A DNA stretch of 64,000 bases from Phenylobacterium sp. J367. Its GTDB lineage: Bacteria; Pseudomonadota; Alphaproteobacteria; Caulobacterales; Caulobacteraceae. The translations under genes and the position numbers were made by a program. Location of the stretch: NCBI RefSeq assembly GCF_024699985.1, contig NZ_JAJONA010000001.1, positions 3,292,501 through 3,356,500 on the forward strand, in the 5' to 3' direction. Shown piece after piece: positions 49,504-57,685 of the stretch; the first letter of the stretch is position 1, and every line of letters starts with the position of its first letter. The notes under the pieces are model-generated. The model saw only the letters and a program-made list of their open reading frames with translations. It ran no database searches and was not told the origin of the DNA.

Positions 49504-49974
49504 TCAGCCGCGCTCGATCCGCGCGGCATAGCAACCGCGGCCCGCATTGTGAGCGTGGATGTAGGCGGTATCGGGCCGGTCGAGCAGCCGCCGGATCTCG
49601 GGCTCGAGGGCGGAGCCCGGGGCTAGGGCGGCGTCCACCATCATGCCGGCGGCATCGAAGGCGCGCAGCGAGATCATCGGCCGGACCGCGAGACAGGGCG
49701 GGATCTCGTCCAGGTATCGGGCGGTCTCCGACGCCCGCTCGCTCACGAAGATCGCGTGCCGTGAGCGGTAGGGGGTGTCGGCGCTCTGGTGCTCATAGTT
49801 CAGGAGCAGGACCGTCTCGCCGGGCCGGGCGTCGGCCAGGGTGATCCGGCACGGGAATCCGACGGGCGCATCGACCGCGTAACGGCGCACGCCGCGGGCG
49901 GCCAGATCCTCGTCCGGAAGGCCGAACAGGGGGCGGAAATCCTCCAGCGGCAGGCCGGTGACGACGTAGGCCAT
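49504..49974 (-). CDS. DUF1203 domain protein
   Basis: A 156-residue soluble protein of the DUF1203 family: LPLEDFRPLFGLPDEDLAARG at the start, DAPVGFPCRITLADARPGETVLLLNYEHQ in the middle and AYIHAHNAGRGCYAARIER at the end. Function unknown. The family is usually encoded beside small enzymes; here a 2OG-Fe(II) oxygenase gene lies 11 bases upstream on the same strand, so the two are probably co-transcribed. Confidence 0.86.
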   Translation of the reverse strand: MAYVVTGLPLEDFRPLFGLPDEDLAARGVRRYAVDAPVGFPCRITLADARPGETVLLLNYEHQSADTPYRSRHAIFVSERASETARYLDEIPPCLAVRPMISLRAFDAAGMMVDAALAPGSALEPEIRRLLDRPDTAYIHAHNAGRGCYAARIERG

Positions 49975-49985
49975 GGGGGGCTCCT

Positions 49986-50702
49986 CTAGAGGGCGTCGTG
50001 GAAGATGACGCCGAGCGTGTGCCGGCGGCCGGCGCGCAGGCGGCTGACGCCGTGGCGCAGGTTCACGGGGTAGGGCCCGCGGCCGCCCACCACCGGGCGC
50101 TCGCGGACGGGGAAGACGACGGCGTCGCCCTGGCGCAGCGGCACGACCTCGGCGCGGGACTGCATCCGCGGCCGCTGCTCGGTCAGGACGAACTCGCCGC
50201 CCTCGAAGTCACGGCCGGGCTCGTCCAGCAGGATTGCGATCTGCAGGGGGAAAACGTGCTCGCCGTAGAGGTCCTGATGCAGGCAGTTGTAGTCGCCGGG
50301 GCCGTAGCGGAGCAGCAGCGGCGTCGGCCGCACCTGACCCGCCCCATGGCAGCGGGCGAGGTAGTCGCCATGGGCGGCCGGATAGCGGCCTTCGACCCCG
50401 AGGATCGTGTTCCAGCGGTTGGCGATCGCGGCGAGCGGCGGATAGAGCGACGCGCGCAGGTCTGCCACGAGGTCGGGCAGCGGATAGGCGAAATAGCGGT
50501 ATTCGCCGCGGCCGAAGCCGTGACGGGCCATCACGACTGTCGAGCGGTAGAGGCGGGCGTCGTCGTATCCGCCGGCGACCGCGGCGCAGGTGTCCGGGTC
50601 GAGCAGGCGTGGGATCAGCGCGCAGCCGTGGGCGTCGAGATCGGCGGCGACGGCGGGCCAGTCAATGCTTTCGGTACGGGATAGGGCAGGGGCGGCGTCC
50701 AT
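49986..50702 (-). CDS. 2-oxoglutarate/Fe(II)-dependent oxygenase
   Basis: A 238-residue prolyl-4-hydroxylase-like oxygenase. Iron ligands are CLHQDLYGEH (H142, D144) and NLRHGVSRL (H217), and the Arg that binds 2-oxoglutarate is likely in the following RLRAGRRHTLGVIFH. QGDAVVFPVRERPVVG is typical of the family's jelly-roll. The substrate is unknown; bacterial members hydroxylate proteins, amino acids or damaged bases. It heads a pair with the DUF1203 gene. Confidence 0.88.
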   Translation of the reverse strand: MDAAPALSRTESIDWPAVAADLDAHGCALIPRLLDPDTCAAVAGGYDDARLYRSTVVMARHGFGRGEYRYFAYPLPDLVADLRASLYPPLAAIANRWNTILGVEGRYPAAHGDYLARCHGAGQVRPTPLLLRYGPGDYNCLHQDLYGEHVFPLQIAILLDEPGRDFEGGEFVLTEQRPRMQSRAEVVPLRQGDAVVFPVRERPVVGGRGPYPVNLRHGVSRLRAGRRHTLGVIFHDAL

Positions 50703-50768
50703 ACACGAGAGATCGCGCCGCGACCGGCCGCCCTCAATCCGGCAAACGCAACACAGGTCCGAAAGCCG

Positions 50769-51347
50769 CTAGAGCCAGTCGAGGTCCGTCCGGCGGCCGT
50801 TGACGATCAGCCCCTTCAGCCGAGCCTTGCCGCGACCGTCGACGGACAGCACGACGAAGGCTGTCGGATCCTGACCGGGACTGAGGCGCAGCGCGCGTTC
50901 GATCGCGAGCGCCTCGTCCTGGTCGGCGTGGAAGCGGTCGACGCCGACGTCGACATTGAGAAATCCGGATCGCACAGGCGAGCCGTCGCCGACCAAGCAC
51001 GTCGCGGAGCCCCAGACCGGGACGTCGCCCGACGTGCCGGCGGCGCGGGTGTCGGAGACCGACAGGACCCGGTGATAGCCGCCCTCCCGGCGCAGCAGCA
51101 CCCACCGCCACCTGGTCGCGAGATCGCGCGAGCCGGGCGGACAGGCGGCGCCAGCGGTCAGCGGGTAACTGACCTGGAAGGACACATAGTGGCCGGACAG
51201 GGGGCTGCGCGGATCGTAGGCGTTGATCGGCAGCACGACCTCGGCGCCGCGATCGCGGGCGATCGCCTCGCGGACGACAAGACCAATCAGCGCCGTGGCG
51301 AGCACGCTGGCGGCCAGCAGGATGCGGATCGGGGCGCCAAACCTCAT
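50769..51347 (-). CDS. GDYXXLXY-domain membrane protein
   Basis: A 192-residue protein with one N-terminal transmembrane helix (8-28) and a periplasmic domain of the GDYXXLXY family. The name-giving motif is present in changed form: SGHYVSFQVSY at 51-61, with His for Asp. Two cysteines (in AACPPG and ATCLVG) could form a disulphide. It follows a DUF2157 membrane protein with a 4-base overlap; the two families are regularly encoded together and presumably form one complex of unknown function. Confidence 0.85.
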   Translation of the reverse strand: MRFGAPIRILLAASVLATALIGLVVREAIARDRGAEVVLPINAYDPRSPLSGHYVSFQVSYPLTAGAACPPGSRDLATRWRWVLLRREGGYHRVLSVSDTRAAGTSGDVPVWGSATCLVGDGSPVRSGFLNVDVGVDRFHADQDEALAIERALRLSPGQDPTAFVVLSVDGRGKARLKGLIVNGRRTDLDWL

Positions 51348-52411
51348 CGGCCGCCTCCACGACGGAGAAGAACGGCCACGACGAGGGCGACGACCGCGCA
51401 GGCGGCGAAGACGCCTGCCGAGACGAGCAGGCCGAAGCCGAGGTCGAACAGGAGCCGCGCGGCGGCGGCGAAGAGGCTGAGGACGCCGAGCGTCGTGACC
51501 GCCGCGTGGCGGTCATGGCGGCCGAGCGCGACGATCGCGCCCGAGAGCGCCAGCCAGGCCATGGGGTGAACGATGTTGAACCTGTAGTCACCGAAGGAGG
51601 AGAGGCCGAAGTAGCTCAGCAGGCCGGCCGTGAACCAGCCGTAGAGGAGGGTGGCGACGTCGACCCTGTCGCGGAATTGCCTCGCGCCCGCCGCTGCGAT
51701 CGCGAACAGAAGGGACCCAGCGAAGAGCATGGCCTGATCGGGCGCCCCGAGGGCGTCCAGCGCGGGGAAGAGCCCAATGAGGCCTGCCAGTCCGGCCGCA
51801 TGGGCCAGCGGCGCCGAGCGCCAGCGGACCGCCAGAGTCCCGGCCGCCAGCGCTGCGAACAGTGACCAGCCGAGCTCCGGCTCGCCCCCCGTGAAGGAGG
51901 GATCCAGCCCCAAATCTGAGAAATCCCCGGCGATGATGAAGGCGACAGCGGCGGTGGCCGCCCAGGTCGAGCGTCCGGCCAATGCGAGGAGCGCCGCGGC
52001 GAGGCCTGCGCCGCGCAGGGCCGCTTGGGGATCGCCGGCGATGTCGAAGATCTGGCCCGTCAGGCCAATGGCGGCGGCGAACACCATCGCGGCGACGGCG
52101 AGGAAGACCTCCGTCGCCACCCGCTTGTCCCGTCCCGCCGCCCACGCACCCCCGCCGGCGGCCGCGAGGAAGACGAGCAGCACGAGACCGAACCGCCCGA
52201 GCCGGGGGATCTCGCCCCAGTTGGCGGCGATGAAGGCGATGACGGCGGCCCCGGCGAGAAACGCGCCGATGGCGGCCAGCGCGGTCGAGGCGTCCAGCCG
52301 TCGCTCATCCGGAACGCTGGCAAGAATTGGCTGCCGGGACGCGGCGGGCACGTGGCCGTCGGCGATCCAGGCGTCGAGGTCGCGTTCGAGGCGGCGTCTG
52401 TAGCTGGCCAT
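51344..52411 (-). CDS. DUF2157 polytopic membrane protein
   Basis: A 355-residue membrane protein. A short cytoplasmic head (SYRRRLERDLDAWIADGHVPA) is followed by about eleven hydrophobic helices; the part STALAAIGAFLAGAAVIAFIAANWGEIPR is the DUF2157 signature. I chose ATG 52411 because the head matches the family; the much longer in-frame extension to 54031 lies antisense to the ABC-F gene and is a shadow. Encoded with the GDYXXLXY protein. Function unknown. Confidence 0.87.
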   Translation of the reverse strand: MASYRRRLERDLDAWIADGHVPAASRQPILASVPDERRLDASTALAAIGAFLAGAAVIAFIAANWGEIPRLGRFGLVLLVFLAAAGGGAWAAGRDKRVATEVFLAVAAMVFAAAIGLTGQIFDIAGDPQAALRGAGLAAALLALAGRSTWAATAAVAFIIAGDFSDLGLDPSFTGGEPELGWSLFAALAAGTLAVRWRSAPLAHAAGLAGLIGLFPALDALGAPDQAMLFAGSLLFAIAAAGARQFRDRVDVATLLYGWFTAGLLSYFGLSSFGDYRFNIVHPMAWLALSGAIVALGRHDRHAAVTTLGVLSLFAAAARLLFDLGFGLLVSAGVFAACAVVALVVAVLLRRGGGR

Positions 52412-52427
52412 CTGCTCTTCCCGGGTA

Positions 52428-52440
52428 CGGACAGTGTCCG
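52428..52440. promoter_or_regulatory. 13-base perfect palindrome, candidate operator
   Basis: CGGACA-G-TGTCCG lies 17 bases upstream of the DUF2157 start and 137 bases ahead of the divergent ABC-F gene. Its position close to a start codon suggests an operator, possibly for a TetR-like regulator. No regulator gene is adjacent. Confidence 0.4.
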
Positions 52441-52576
52441 AGGCGCCGGCGCGCGGCAAGGCTTGTCCGAACCGGCTTCTGCGCCTAGATGCCAGCGACT
52501 GCCTGAAAGGAGACCGCGATGCGCACCGCGACGGACACCCGCCTCGTCCTGAACGCCCACGCGACCCCGGTTTCCC

Positions 52577-54160
52577 ATGCCCAGCTCCATCACGCTCGAT
52601 TCGGTCAGCTACCGCGCGCCTGACGGCCGCACTCTCCTCGACGGCCTGACGCTCGCCTTCGGAGCCGAACGCACCGGCCTCGTGGGGCGCAACGGCGTGG
52701 GCAAGACCACGCTGATCCGCCTGATCCTCGGCGAACTGACGCCCGCATCGGGCAGCGTGACCGTGCGCGGCCGTATCGGCGTGCTGCGCCAGGCGCTGCA
52801 GCCGCCGGCGGGCGCGACGATCGCCGACCTCCTGGACCTGGCCGAGCCGTTGAAGCGGCTTGCGCGCATCGCGGCGGGAGCGGGCAGCGAGGCGGACTTC
52901 TCCGACGCCGACTGGGGTCTCGAGGCCCGGCTCGCGGAAGCCCTGGCGGGTGTGGGCCTTGCCGATCTCGATCTGGACCGCCCCGCCTCCACCCTGAGCG
53001 GCGGCCAGGTGACCCGGGCGACGCTGGCTGGCCTTATCGCCGCCGAGCCCGACCTGCTGATCCTCGACGAGCCGACCAACAACCTCGACGTGGAGGCCCG
53101 CAAGCTGGTCGCCGACACCCTCGGCCGCTGGAAGGGCGGAGCGATCGTCGTCAGCCACGACCGGGCGCTGCTGCGGCGCATGGACCGCATCGTCGAGCTG
53201 ACGACCCTCGGCGCGAAAGTCTATGGCGGCGGTTACGATCTCTACGCCGAACGCAAGGCGCAGGAAGCCGCCGCGGCCGAGCGCGCCCTGGACGACGCCG
53301 AGCGCGCCGTGGACCGGGTCGCCCGGGAGAGCCAGGTCATGGCCGAGAGGAAGGCGCGGCGCGACTCCGCCGGCAAGCGCTATGCCCGGTCCGGCTCCGC
53401 GCCGAAGATCCTTCTCGGCGGGCTGAAACGGCGGGCGGAGGAGAGCGCCGGCAAGGGCCAGGTCCTGGCCGAGCGCCTGCGCAGCGAGGCCGCCGAAGAT
53501 CTCGCGGAAGCCCGGGCGCGGATCGAGCGCGTGCGCACGCTGGCCTTCGACCTGCCGTCGTGTGGTCTGCCGGCCGGCAAGCTGGTGCTGGCCCTGGAGG
53601 AGGTGACCTTCGCCTGGCCCGGCCGCCCGCCGCTCTTGGAGGGCGTCTCGCTGCAGATCACTGGTCCGCAGCGCGTGGCGGTGACCGGCCCGAACGGGGC
53701 CGGTAAGACGACCCTGATCCGGCTGGCGGCCGGCGAGTTCACGCCGACCGGCGGCCGCGTGCGTCTGGGCGCCCGCGCGGCCTTCCTCGACCAGCAGACG
53801 GCGCTGCTGCGGCCCGACGAGACCCTGGTCGAGGCGTTCCGTCGCCTGAACCCGCGGACGACCGACAACGCCGCCCGCGCCGCCCTCGCCCGGTTCCTGT
53901 TCCGCAACGTGGCGGCCGAGAAGCGCGTGGCCGAACTCTCCGGAGGCGAGCGGCTGCGGGCGGCCCTCGCCTGCGTCCTGATGGCTGACGAGCCGCCGCA
54001 GCTCCTGATCCTCGACGAGCCGACCAACCACCTCGACCTGGACTCCATCACCGCCGTCGAGGCCGCGCTCGCCGGCTATGATGGAGCCCTACTGGTCGTC
54101 AGCCACGATCCCGACTTCCTGGCGGCCGTAGGGATCGATCGCGAGCTGCTGCTGGGCTAG
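52577..54160 (+). CDS. ABC-F family ATPase
   Basis: A 527-residue protein with two ABC domains and no membrane segments. Walker A GRNGVGKTTLIRL (about 37-49) and GPNGAGKTTLIRL; signatures LSGGQVTRATL and LSGGERLRAAL; Walker B LLILDEPTNNLD and LLILDEPTNHLD. The charged linker (about 210-300, rich in Arg, Lys, Glu, Ala) is the ABC-F interdomain segment that reaches into the ribosome. Members modulate translation or give antibiotic protection; this one is not an obvious resistance subtype. The stop overlaps the convergent DUF1330 gene by 4 bases. Confidence 0.93.
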   Translation: MPSSITLDSVSYRAPDGRTLLDGLTLAFGAERTGLVGRNGVGKTTLIRLILGELTPASGSVTVRGRIGVLRQALQPPAGATIADLLDLAEPLKRLARIAAGAGSEADFSDADWGLEARLAEALAGVGLADLDLDRPASTLSGGQVTRATLAGLIAAEPDLLILDEPTNNLDVEARKLVADTLGRWKGGAIVVSHDRALLRRMDRIVELTTLGAKVYGGGYDLYAERKAQEAAAAERALDDAERAVDRVARESQVMAERKARRDSAGKRYARSGSAPKILLGGLKRRAEESAGKGQVLAERLRSEAAEDLAEARARIERVRTLAFDLPSCGLPAGKLVLALEEVTFAWPGRPPLLEGVSLQITGPQRVAVTGPNGAGKTTLIRLAAGEFTPTGGRVRLGARAAFLDQQTALLRPDETLVEAFRRLNPRTTDNAARAALARFLFRNVAAEKRVAELSGGERLRAALACVLMADEPPQLLILDEPTNHLDLDSITAVEAALAGYDGALLVVSHDPDFLAAVGIDRELLLG

Positions 54161-54448
54161 CCGAAGCCTTCCGCCATCACGACGATGGCGTCGGCGCCCG
54201 GCGATGCGGTCCTCGGCGATCCGCCTGTACTCCGGCGAGTCCGCCCAGCGGCGGGCGGCGCGCCCGTCCTCGAAGGCGAGCAGGACGAGCTTGCGGCCGT
54301 CCCACTCGCCCTCCAGCGGTTCCGGGCGTTCCTCCGAGACGAGGAGGCGTCCGCCGTACTGCTTCAGCACCGGCAGGAACGCCGCGGCGTAACGGCCGTA
54401 GCGTTCCGGGTCGTGTATGGCGATGCGGCCCACCAGATAGCAGGTCAT
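54157..54448 (-). CDS. DUF1330 domain protein, frame-broken
   Basis: A ferredoxin-like alpha/beta barrel protein of about 96 residues. It starts MTCYLVGRIAIHDPERYGRYAAAF and has RPEPLEGEWDGRKLVLLAF and ADSPEYRRIAEDRIAG, typical DUF1330 segments. An extra G at about 54199-54203 shifts the frame; repair ends the protein AGADAIVVMAEGFG at TAG 54157. The function of DUF1330 is unknown. The start overlaps the stop of the thioesterase gene (ATGA), making it third gene of the riboswitch-controlled ribH operon. Confidence 0.85.
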
Positions 54449-54870
54449 GCCGCCGCCCTCCGGCTCAGCACCCGGAAGACGGCGTTGGCCCGGGCGCAGG
54501 GCTGACCGTCGGAGGTGACGAAGGCCTGGGCGAAACAGAGGGTCGATCCCGGCTTCACGAAGACGGTGTCGAACTCCAGCCACTCGCCCTTGTGGGCCAG
54601 GCCGAGGAAATCCACCGACAGGTTGACGGTGACCAGACCGCCGGTGTCGCCGAGCTTCCGGCCGCAGGAGAGGCCCATGGCGTTGTCGGCGAGGGCCGAG
54701 ATCAGCCCGCCGTGGACGAAGCCGCGGCTGTTGGTGTGGGCGTCTCCGGCCCGCAGGCCCAGGACCACCGTGTCGCCGGCCAGGCGGCTGTAGAGCGGCT
54801 CCCATGGCTCGGTGAGCGGGCTGCGGCGGTCGTGACGCGCGAAGCCCACGGGGATGTCGAGCGCGCCCAT
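54445..54870 (-). CDS. PaaI-type hotdog-fold acyl-CoA thioesterase
   Basis: A 141-residue hotdog thioesterase. NSRGFVHGGLISALADNAMGLSC holds the catalytic Asp and the HGG segment, and TVNLSVDFLGLAHKGEWLEFD follows; this matches PaaI/YbgC-like hydrolases of acyl-CoA. I chose ATG 54870, which overlaps the ribH stop as ATGA, over the GTG one codon upstream. The substrate is unknown. Its place between ribH and a DUF1330 gene, all with 4-base overlaps, puts it under the FMN riboswitch. Confidence 0.87.
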   Translation of the reverse strand: MGALDIPVGFARHDRRSPLTEPWEPLYSRLAGDTVVLGLRAGDAHTNSRGFVHGGLISALADNAMGLSCGRKLGDTGGLVTVNLSVDFLGLAHKGEWLEFDTVFVKPGSTLCFAQAFVTSDGQPCARANAVFRVLSRRAAA

Positions 54871-55364
54871 CACGCGGCCGCCAGCCGGGCGAGGCTCTCC
54901 AGCGTCCCGGCGCAGGCCCGGGCCGCCTCCTGGCCCTTCGTCCGGAAGTGGCTGTGGAAGAACCGCTGGTGGACATCGTGCTCGTGGAAGTGATGCGGCG
55001 TGAGGACCACCGAGAAGATCGGCGTCTCGGTGGCGAGCTGGACCTGCATCAGGGCCCGGATCACCGTCTCGGCGACGAACTCGTGGCGATAGATGCCGCC
55101 GTCGACCACGAAGCCCGCCGCGACGATGCCGGCGTACTTGCCGGTGCGGGCCAGCGTCTGGGCGTGCAGGGGGATCTCGAAGGCGCCGGGCGTCTCGAAG
55201 ACGTCGACCGCGCCGGGCGGGAAGCCCAGGGCTTCGATCTCCTCCATGAAGCCGGCGTGGGCCTCGCGAACGATCTCGGCATGCCAGAGCGAGTGGATGA
55301 AGGCGATGCGGGCGGCGCGGTAGGCGCCGTTGGCGGTGGGCAGCTCATAAGCAACTTGGGTCAT
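54870..55364 (-). CDS. ribH: 6,7-dimethyl-8-ribityllumazine synthase, type II (RibH2-like)
   Basis: A 164-residue lumazine synthase, the penultimate enzyme of riboflavin synthesis. ARIAFIHSLWHAEIVREAHAGF, VDVFETPGAFEIPLHAQTLA and GGIYRHEFVAETVIRALMQVQ align with the family, while TPHHFHEHDVHQRFFHSHFRTKG at the C-terminus marks the type II, Brucella RibH2-like group that forms decamers. No other rib genes are near, so this is a stand-alone copy. An FMN riboswitch precedes it, with a hairpin that hides its ribosome-binding site AGGGAGAG. Confidence 0.92.
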   Translation of the reverse strand: MTQVAYELPTANGAYRAARIAFIHSLWHAEIVREAHAGFMEEIEALGFPPGAVDVFETPGAFEIPLHAQTLARTGKYAGIVAAGFVVDGGIYRHEFVAETVIRALMQVQLATETPIFSVVLTPHHFHEHDVHQRFFHSHFRTKGQEAARACAGTLESLARLAAA

Positions 55365-55369
55365 GGTTC

Positions 55370-55408
55370 TCTCCCTGACCGGGTTCGAGGGACCACGACT
55401 CAGGGAGA
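55370..55408 (-). promoter_or_regulatory. Shine-Dalgarno-sequestering hairpin of the FMN riboswitch
   Basis: On the minus strand TCTCCCTGA (55408-55400) pairs perfectly with TCAGGGAGA (55378-55370), whose AGGGAGA is the ribosome-binding site of ribH, five bases before ATG. The loop is 21 bases. This is the expected expression platform for translational shut-off when FMN is bound; no terminator T-run is present. Confidence 0.75.
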
Positions 55409-55452
55409 CGCCGGGCGCACGGCGAGGCGGAATCCGCCCGTCATGCGGCGGC

Positions 55453-55608
55453 GGTTCTCATAACCGGACTATGACCGTCGGCCCCGGGATCGCACCGGGT
55501 CTGCTCGTCCCTGCGTCGGCGTCGTATTCACCGGAGCAGGCGCCCGCGGGCTCGTTCCCCGGAGGGACATTACCGCCGGTGGGGAGTTTCACCCCGCCCT
55601 GAGAACGC
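55453..55608 (-). promoter_or_regulatory. FMN riboswitch (RFN element)
   Basis: On the minus strand the conserved RFN segments appear in order: P1 5' arm GCGTTCTC, AGGGCGGGGTGAAACTCCCC, ACCGGCGGTAATG, AGCCCGCG, GAGCAGACCCGGTG, GGGGCCGACGGTCATAGTCC, and the P1 3' arm GAGAAC. These match the FMN aptamer consensus including the GGTAAxxxAGCCCGCGAGC core. Arm P1 (GTTCTC/GAGAAC) encloses it. It lies 88 bases ahead of ribH on the same strand, so flavin mononucleotide should repress ribH and the two genes behind it. Confidence 0.95.
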
Positions 55609-55658
55609 AGGCCGGCGAGACTCGCCGGCAGGATCGACGTTACGCTGGTGACGCAACG

Positions 55659-55674
55659 TCAAACAAGCGTTTGA
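55659..55674. promoter_or_regulatory. Perfect palindrome overlapping the ribH promoter (site 3 of 3)
   Basis: TCAAAC-AAGC-GTTTGA is a perfect 6-4-6 inverted repeat. On the minus strand its last bases overlap TTGACG (55662-55657), a candidate -35 box followed after 13 bases by GTAACG; this would be the ribH operon promoter. It is the best of three CAAAC-N4-GTTT motifs in this window, suggesting a repressor site. Only two bases separate it from the stop codon of the flagellar coiled-coil gene. Confidence 0.5.
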
Positions 55675-55675
55675 A

Positions 55676-56125
55676 TCATGCTTTGCGGTTCAGGGTGATG
55701 GCGGTGGCGGTGCTGGCCGGCTGGCCGGAGAGCGTCGCGCCGGGGCCGTAGCCGGACGCCTGCTGGCGGGTGCTGGCGACCTCCTCGGCGATGGCGCGGA
55801 CCAGGCCCTCGGTGACGGTCTTGGCGGCCTCTATGGCGCGGCCCTGGCGGGCGAGGACGGCGTCGAAGGCCCGGGTGGCCTGGACCAGCCGCTCGCGCAG
55901 CTCTTTCGGCGCGGCCTGCACCATCCGCGGATCGGCCTTCACCCGGGCGCTCTCGTGCCGGTATAGGTTCGCGAGCCGGCCGCACTCCTCGATGTTGGCG
56001 GCGGCGTCCTGCGGCCGGCGAGCCTCGAAAGCCTGGCATTCCTGGGTGATCAGGTCGGTGAGGCGTTCGGTCAGCAGGATCAGCTGTTCGACGCGGTCGG
56101 TGGCGGTGTCTGCGGCGAGCGCCAT
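55676..56125 (-). CDS. Flagellar-cluster helical protein (FlgN/FlbY-like)
   Basis: A 149-residue, nearly all-helical protein: VEQLILLTERLTDLITQECQAFEARRPQDAAANIEECGRLANLYRHE, then LRERLVQATRAFDAVLARQGRAIEAAKTVTEGLVRAIAEEV. The pattern of a long helical hairpin recalls FlgN-type export chaperones. It lies 11 bases behind flgJ at the end of the flgI operon, the place where Caulobacter has the flagellar gene flbY; I think it is that gene but cannot prove it from sequence alone. It likely acts in the cytoplasm as a chaperone or regulator of hook-basal body export. Confidence 0.7.
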   Translation of the reverse strand: MALAADTATDRVEQLILLTERLTDLITQECQAFEARRPQDAAANIEECGRLANLYRHESARVKADPRMVQAAPKELRERLVQATRAFDAVLARQGRAIEAAKTVTEGLVRAIAEEVASTRQQASGYGPGATLSGQPASTATAITLNRKA

Positions 56126-56136
56126 GGTGGGGTCTC

Positions 56137-56445
56137 CTAGCTCAGGCCCTGAAGCTTCAGCATTTCGCGTTGGATCTGGTCCGTGAGGCCAAGCCCGCCG
56201 GCCTGGCTCATCTGCTTGGCCATGGCCTCGGTCATGAACGACTTGAACATCTGCTCGCCCGGGCCGCCGCCGAACGGGGCGGAGACGTTCACGCCCTCGA
56301 ACATCTGCTGCAGCATGATCGACAGGAACTGGGTCTCGAACTTCTGGGCGGTCTCGCGGATCTCGCCGCGCTTGGCGAGTTCGGCGGCCGAGGCGGCGCC
56401 GGCGCCGGGCTGGAGCAGGGTGGGGGCGACGGAAACCGGGGTCAT
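56137..56445 (-). CDS. flgJ: Flagellar rod-binding protein FlgJ (rod domain only)
   Basis: A 102-residue protein with the FlgJ N-terminal rod-binding domain: [53 protein letters not shown]. The peptidoglycan hydrolase domain of enteric FlgJ is missing, which is normal in alphaproteobacteria, where a separate enzyme opens the wall. ATG 56445 overlaps the flgI stop (TGATG), so translation is coupled. Confidence 0.9.
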   Translation of the reverse strand: MTPVSVAPTLLQPGAGAASAAELAKRGEIRETAQKFETQFLSIMLQQMFEGVNVSAPFGGGPGEQMFKSFMTEAMAKQMSQAGGLGLTDQIQREMLKLQGLS

Positions 56446-57566
56446 CACATCACCTCGATGTCGGCCTGCAGGGCGCCGGCGGCCCGGATGGTCTGCAGGA
56501 TGGAGATCATGTCGCGCGGCGTGACGCCCAGGGCGTTGAGCCCGCCCACCAGGCTCGCCAGCGAGGGCGCCCGCGCGCAGGGTGACGAACTGGCGGCCGG
56601 TCTCCTCGTCCACCTGCACGTCGGACTGCGGCACGACCGCGGTTTCGCCGGTGCGGGCGAAGGGCGGCGGCTGGCTGACGGCCGGGCTCTCGCGGACGGT
56701 GATGGTCAGGTTGCCCTGCTGGATCGCCACGGTGGAGATGCGGACGTTCTCACCCATCACGATCACGCCGGCGACCTCGTCGATCACCACCTTGGCCGGG
56801 CTGTCCGGGTCGACCGTCAGGTTCTCCACCTGGGAGACGAAGGTCATCATGTCCCGGTCGGCCGGGGCGCGGATGGCGACGATCGTCGGGTTCTCGGCCA
56901 TCGCCGAGCCCGGGTAGCTCTTGTTCACCGCCTCGGCGATGCGGCGCGCGGTGGTGAAGTCGGGATTGCGGAGCGTCATCCGCAGGCTTTCCATGCTCGC
57001 GAGCTGGAAGCCGATCTCCTTTTCGACCACCGCCCCGCCGGCGATCCGCCCCGCGGTGGGCACGCCCTTGGAGACGGTGGAGCCCGAGGCGCCGGACGCG
57101 CTGACCGACCCGGTCTGCACCGTGCCCTGGGCCACCGCATAGACCTGGCCGTCGGCGCCGAGCAGGGGGTGACCAGCAGGGTGCCGCCGAGCAGGCTCTT
57201 GGCGTCGCCCAGCGCCGAGACCGTGGCGTCCACGGGCGAGCCGGCGGCGGCGAAGGCCGGCAGCTTGGCGGTGACCATGACCGCGGCGACGTTCTTGGTG
57301 TTGAGCACCGCGTCGCGGGTGTTGACGCCCAGCCGCTCCAGCATGGCCTCGAGGCTCTGCTTGGTGAAGGGCGCATTGCGCAGCGCGTCGCCGGTGCCGT
57401 TCAGGCCGACCACGATGCCGTAGCCGACGAGCATGTTCTCGCGCACGCCCTCGAACTCGACGATATCCTTGATGCGGGACTTGGCCGACGCGGGCTGGGC
57501 GGTCATCGCCAGGGCGGCGGTGAGGGCGAGGGCGAGGCTGAAAGCCCGATGGAGGACGCGGATCAT
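56445..57566 (-). CDS. flgI: Flagellar P-ring protein FlgI, two frame breaks
   Basis: About 373 residues. FlgI forms the periplasmic P ring around the flagellar rod. Signal peptide [20 protein letters not shown], then [31 protein letters not shown] and [22 protein letters not shown], diagnostic of FlgI; the end [32 protein letters not shown] is also typical. A missing C at about 57166-57170 (LLVTP then [14 protein letters not shown]) and an extra G at about 56570 (TLRA then [15 protein letters not shown]) break the frame and cancel. A sigma-54 promoter lies 34 bases upstream; fliX is divergent. Confidence 0.94.
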
Positions 57567-57599
57567 GGTTAACCGTGAAGCTGCTTCCATCGGTCCCTT

Positions 57600-57614
57600 G
57601 CGACGGACGTGCCA
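57600..57614 (-). promoter_or_regulatory. Sigma-54 promoter of flgI
   Basis: On the minus strand TGGCAC-GTCCG-TCGC matches the sigma-54 consensus TGGCAC-N5-TTGC with one mismatch at the -12 element. It lies 34 bases upstream of the flgI start. In Caulobacter, P- and L-ring genes are class III sigma-54 genes activated by FlbD and FliX, so the site fits the expected control. Confidence 0.7.
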
Positions 57615-57685
57615 ACGCCCTGCGGGAAAAGAATCCTGTAAAATCAGTTGCGAGTGGGACGATTGCACCCGGCGCCGGGCGCCCT

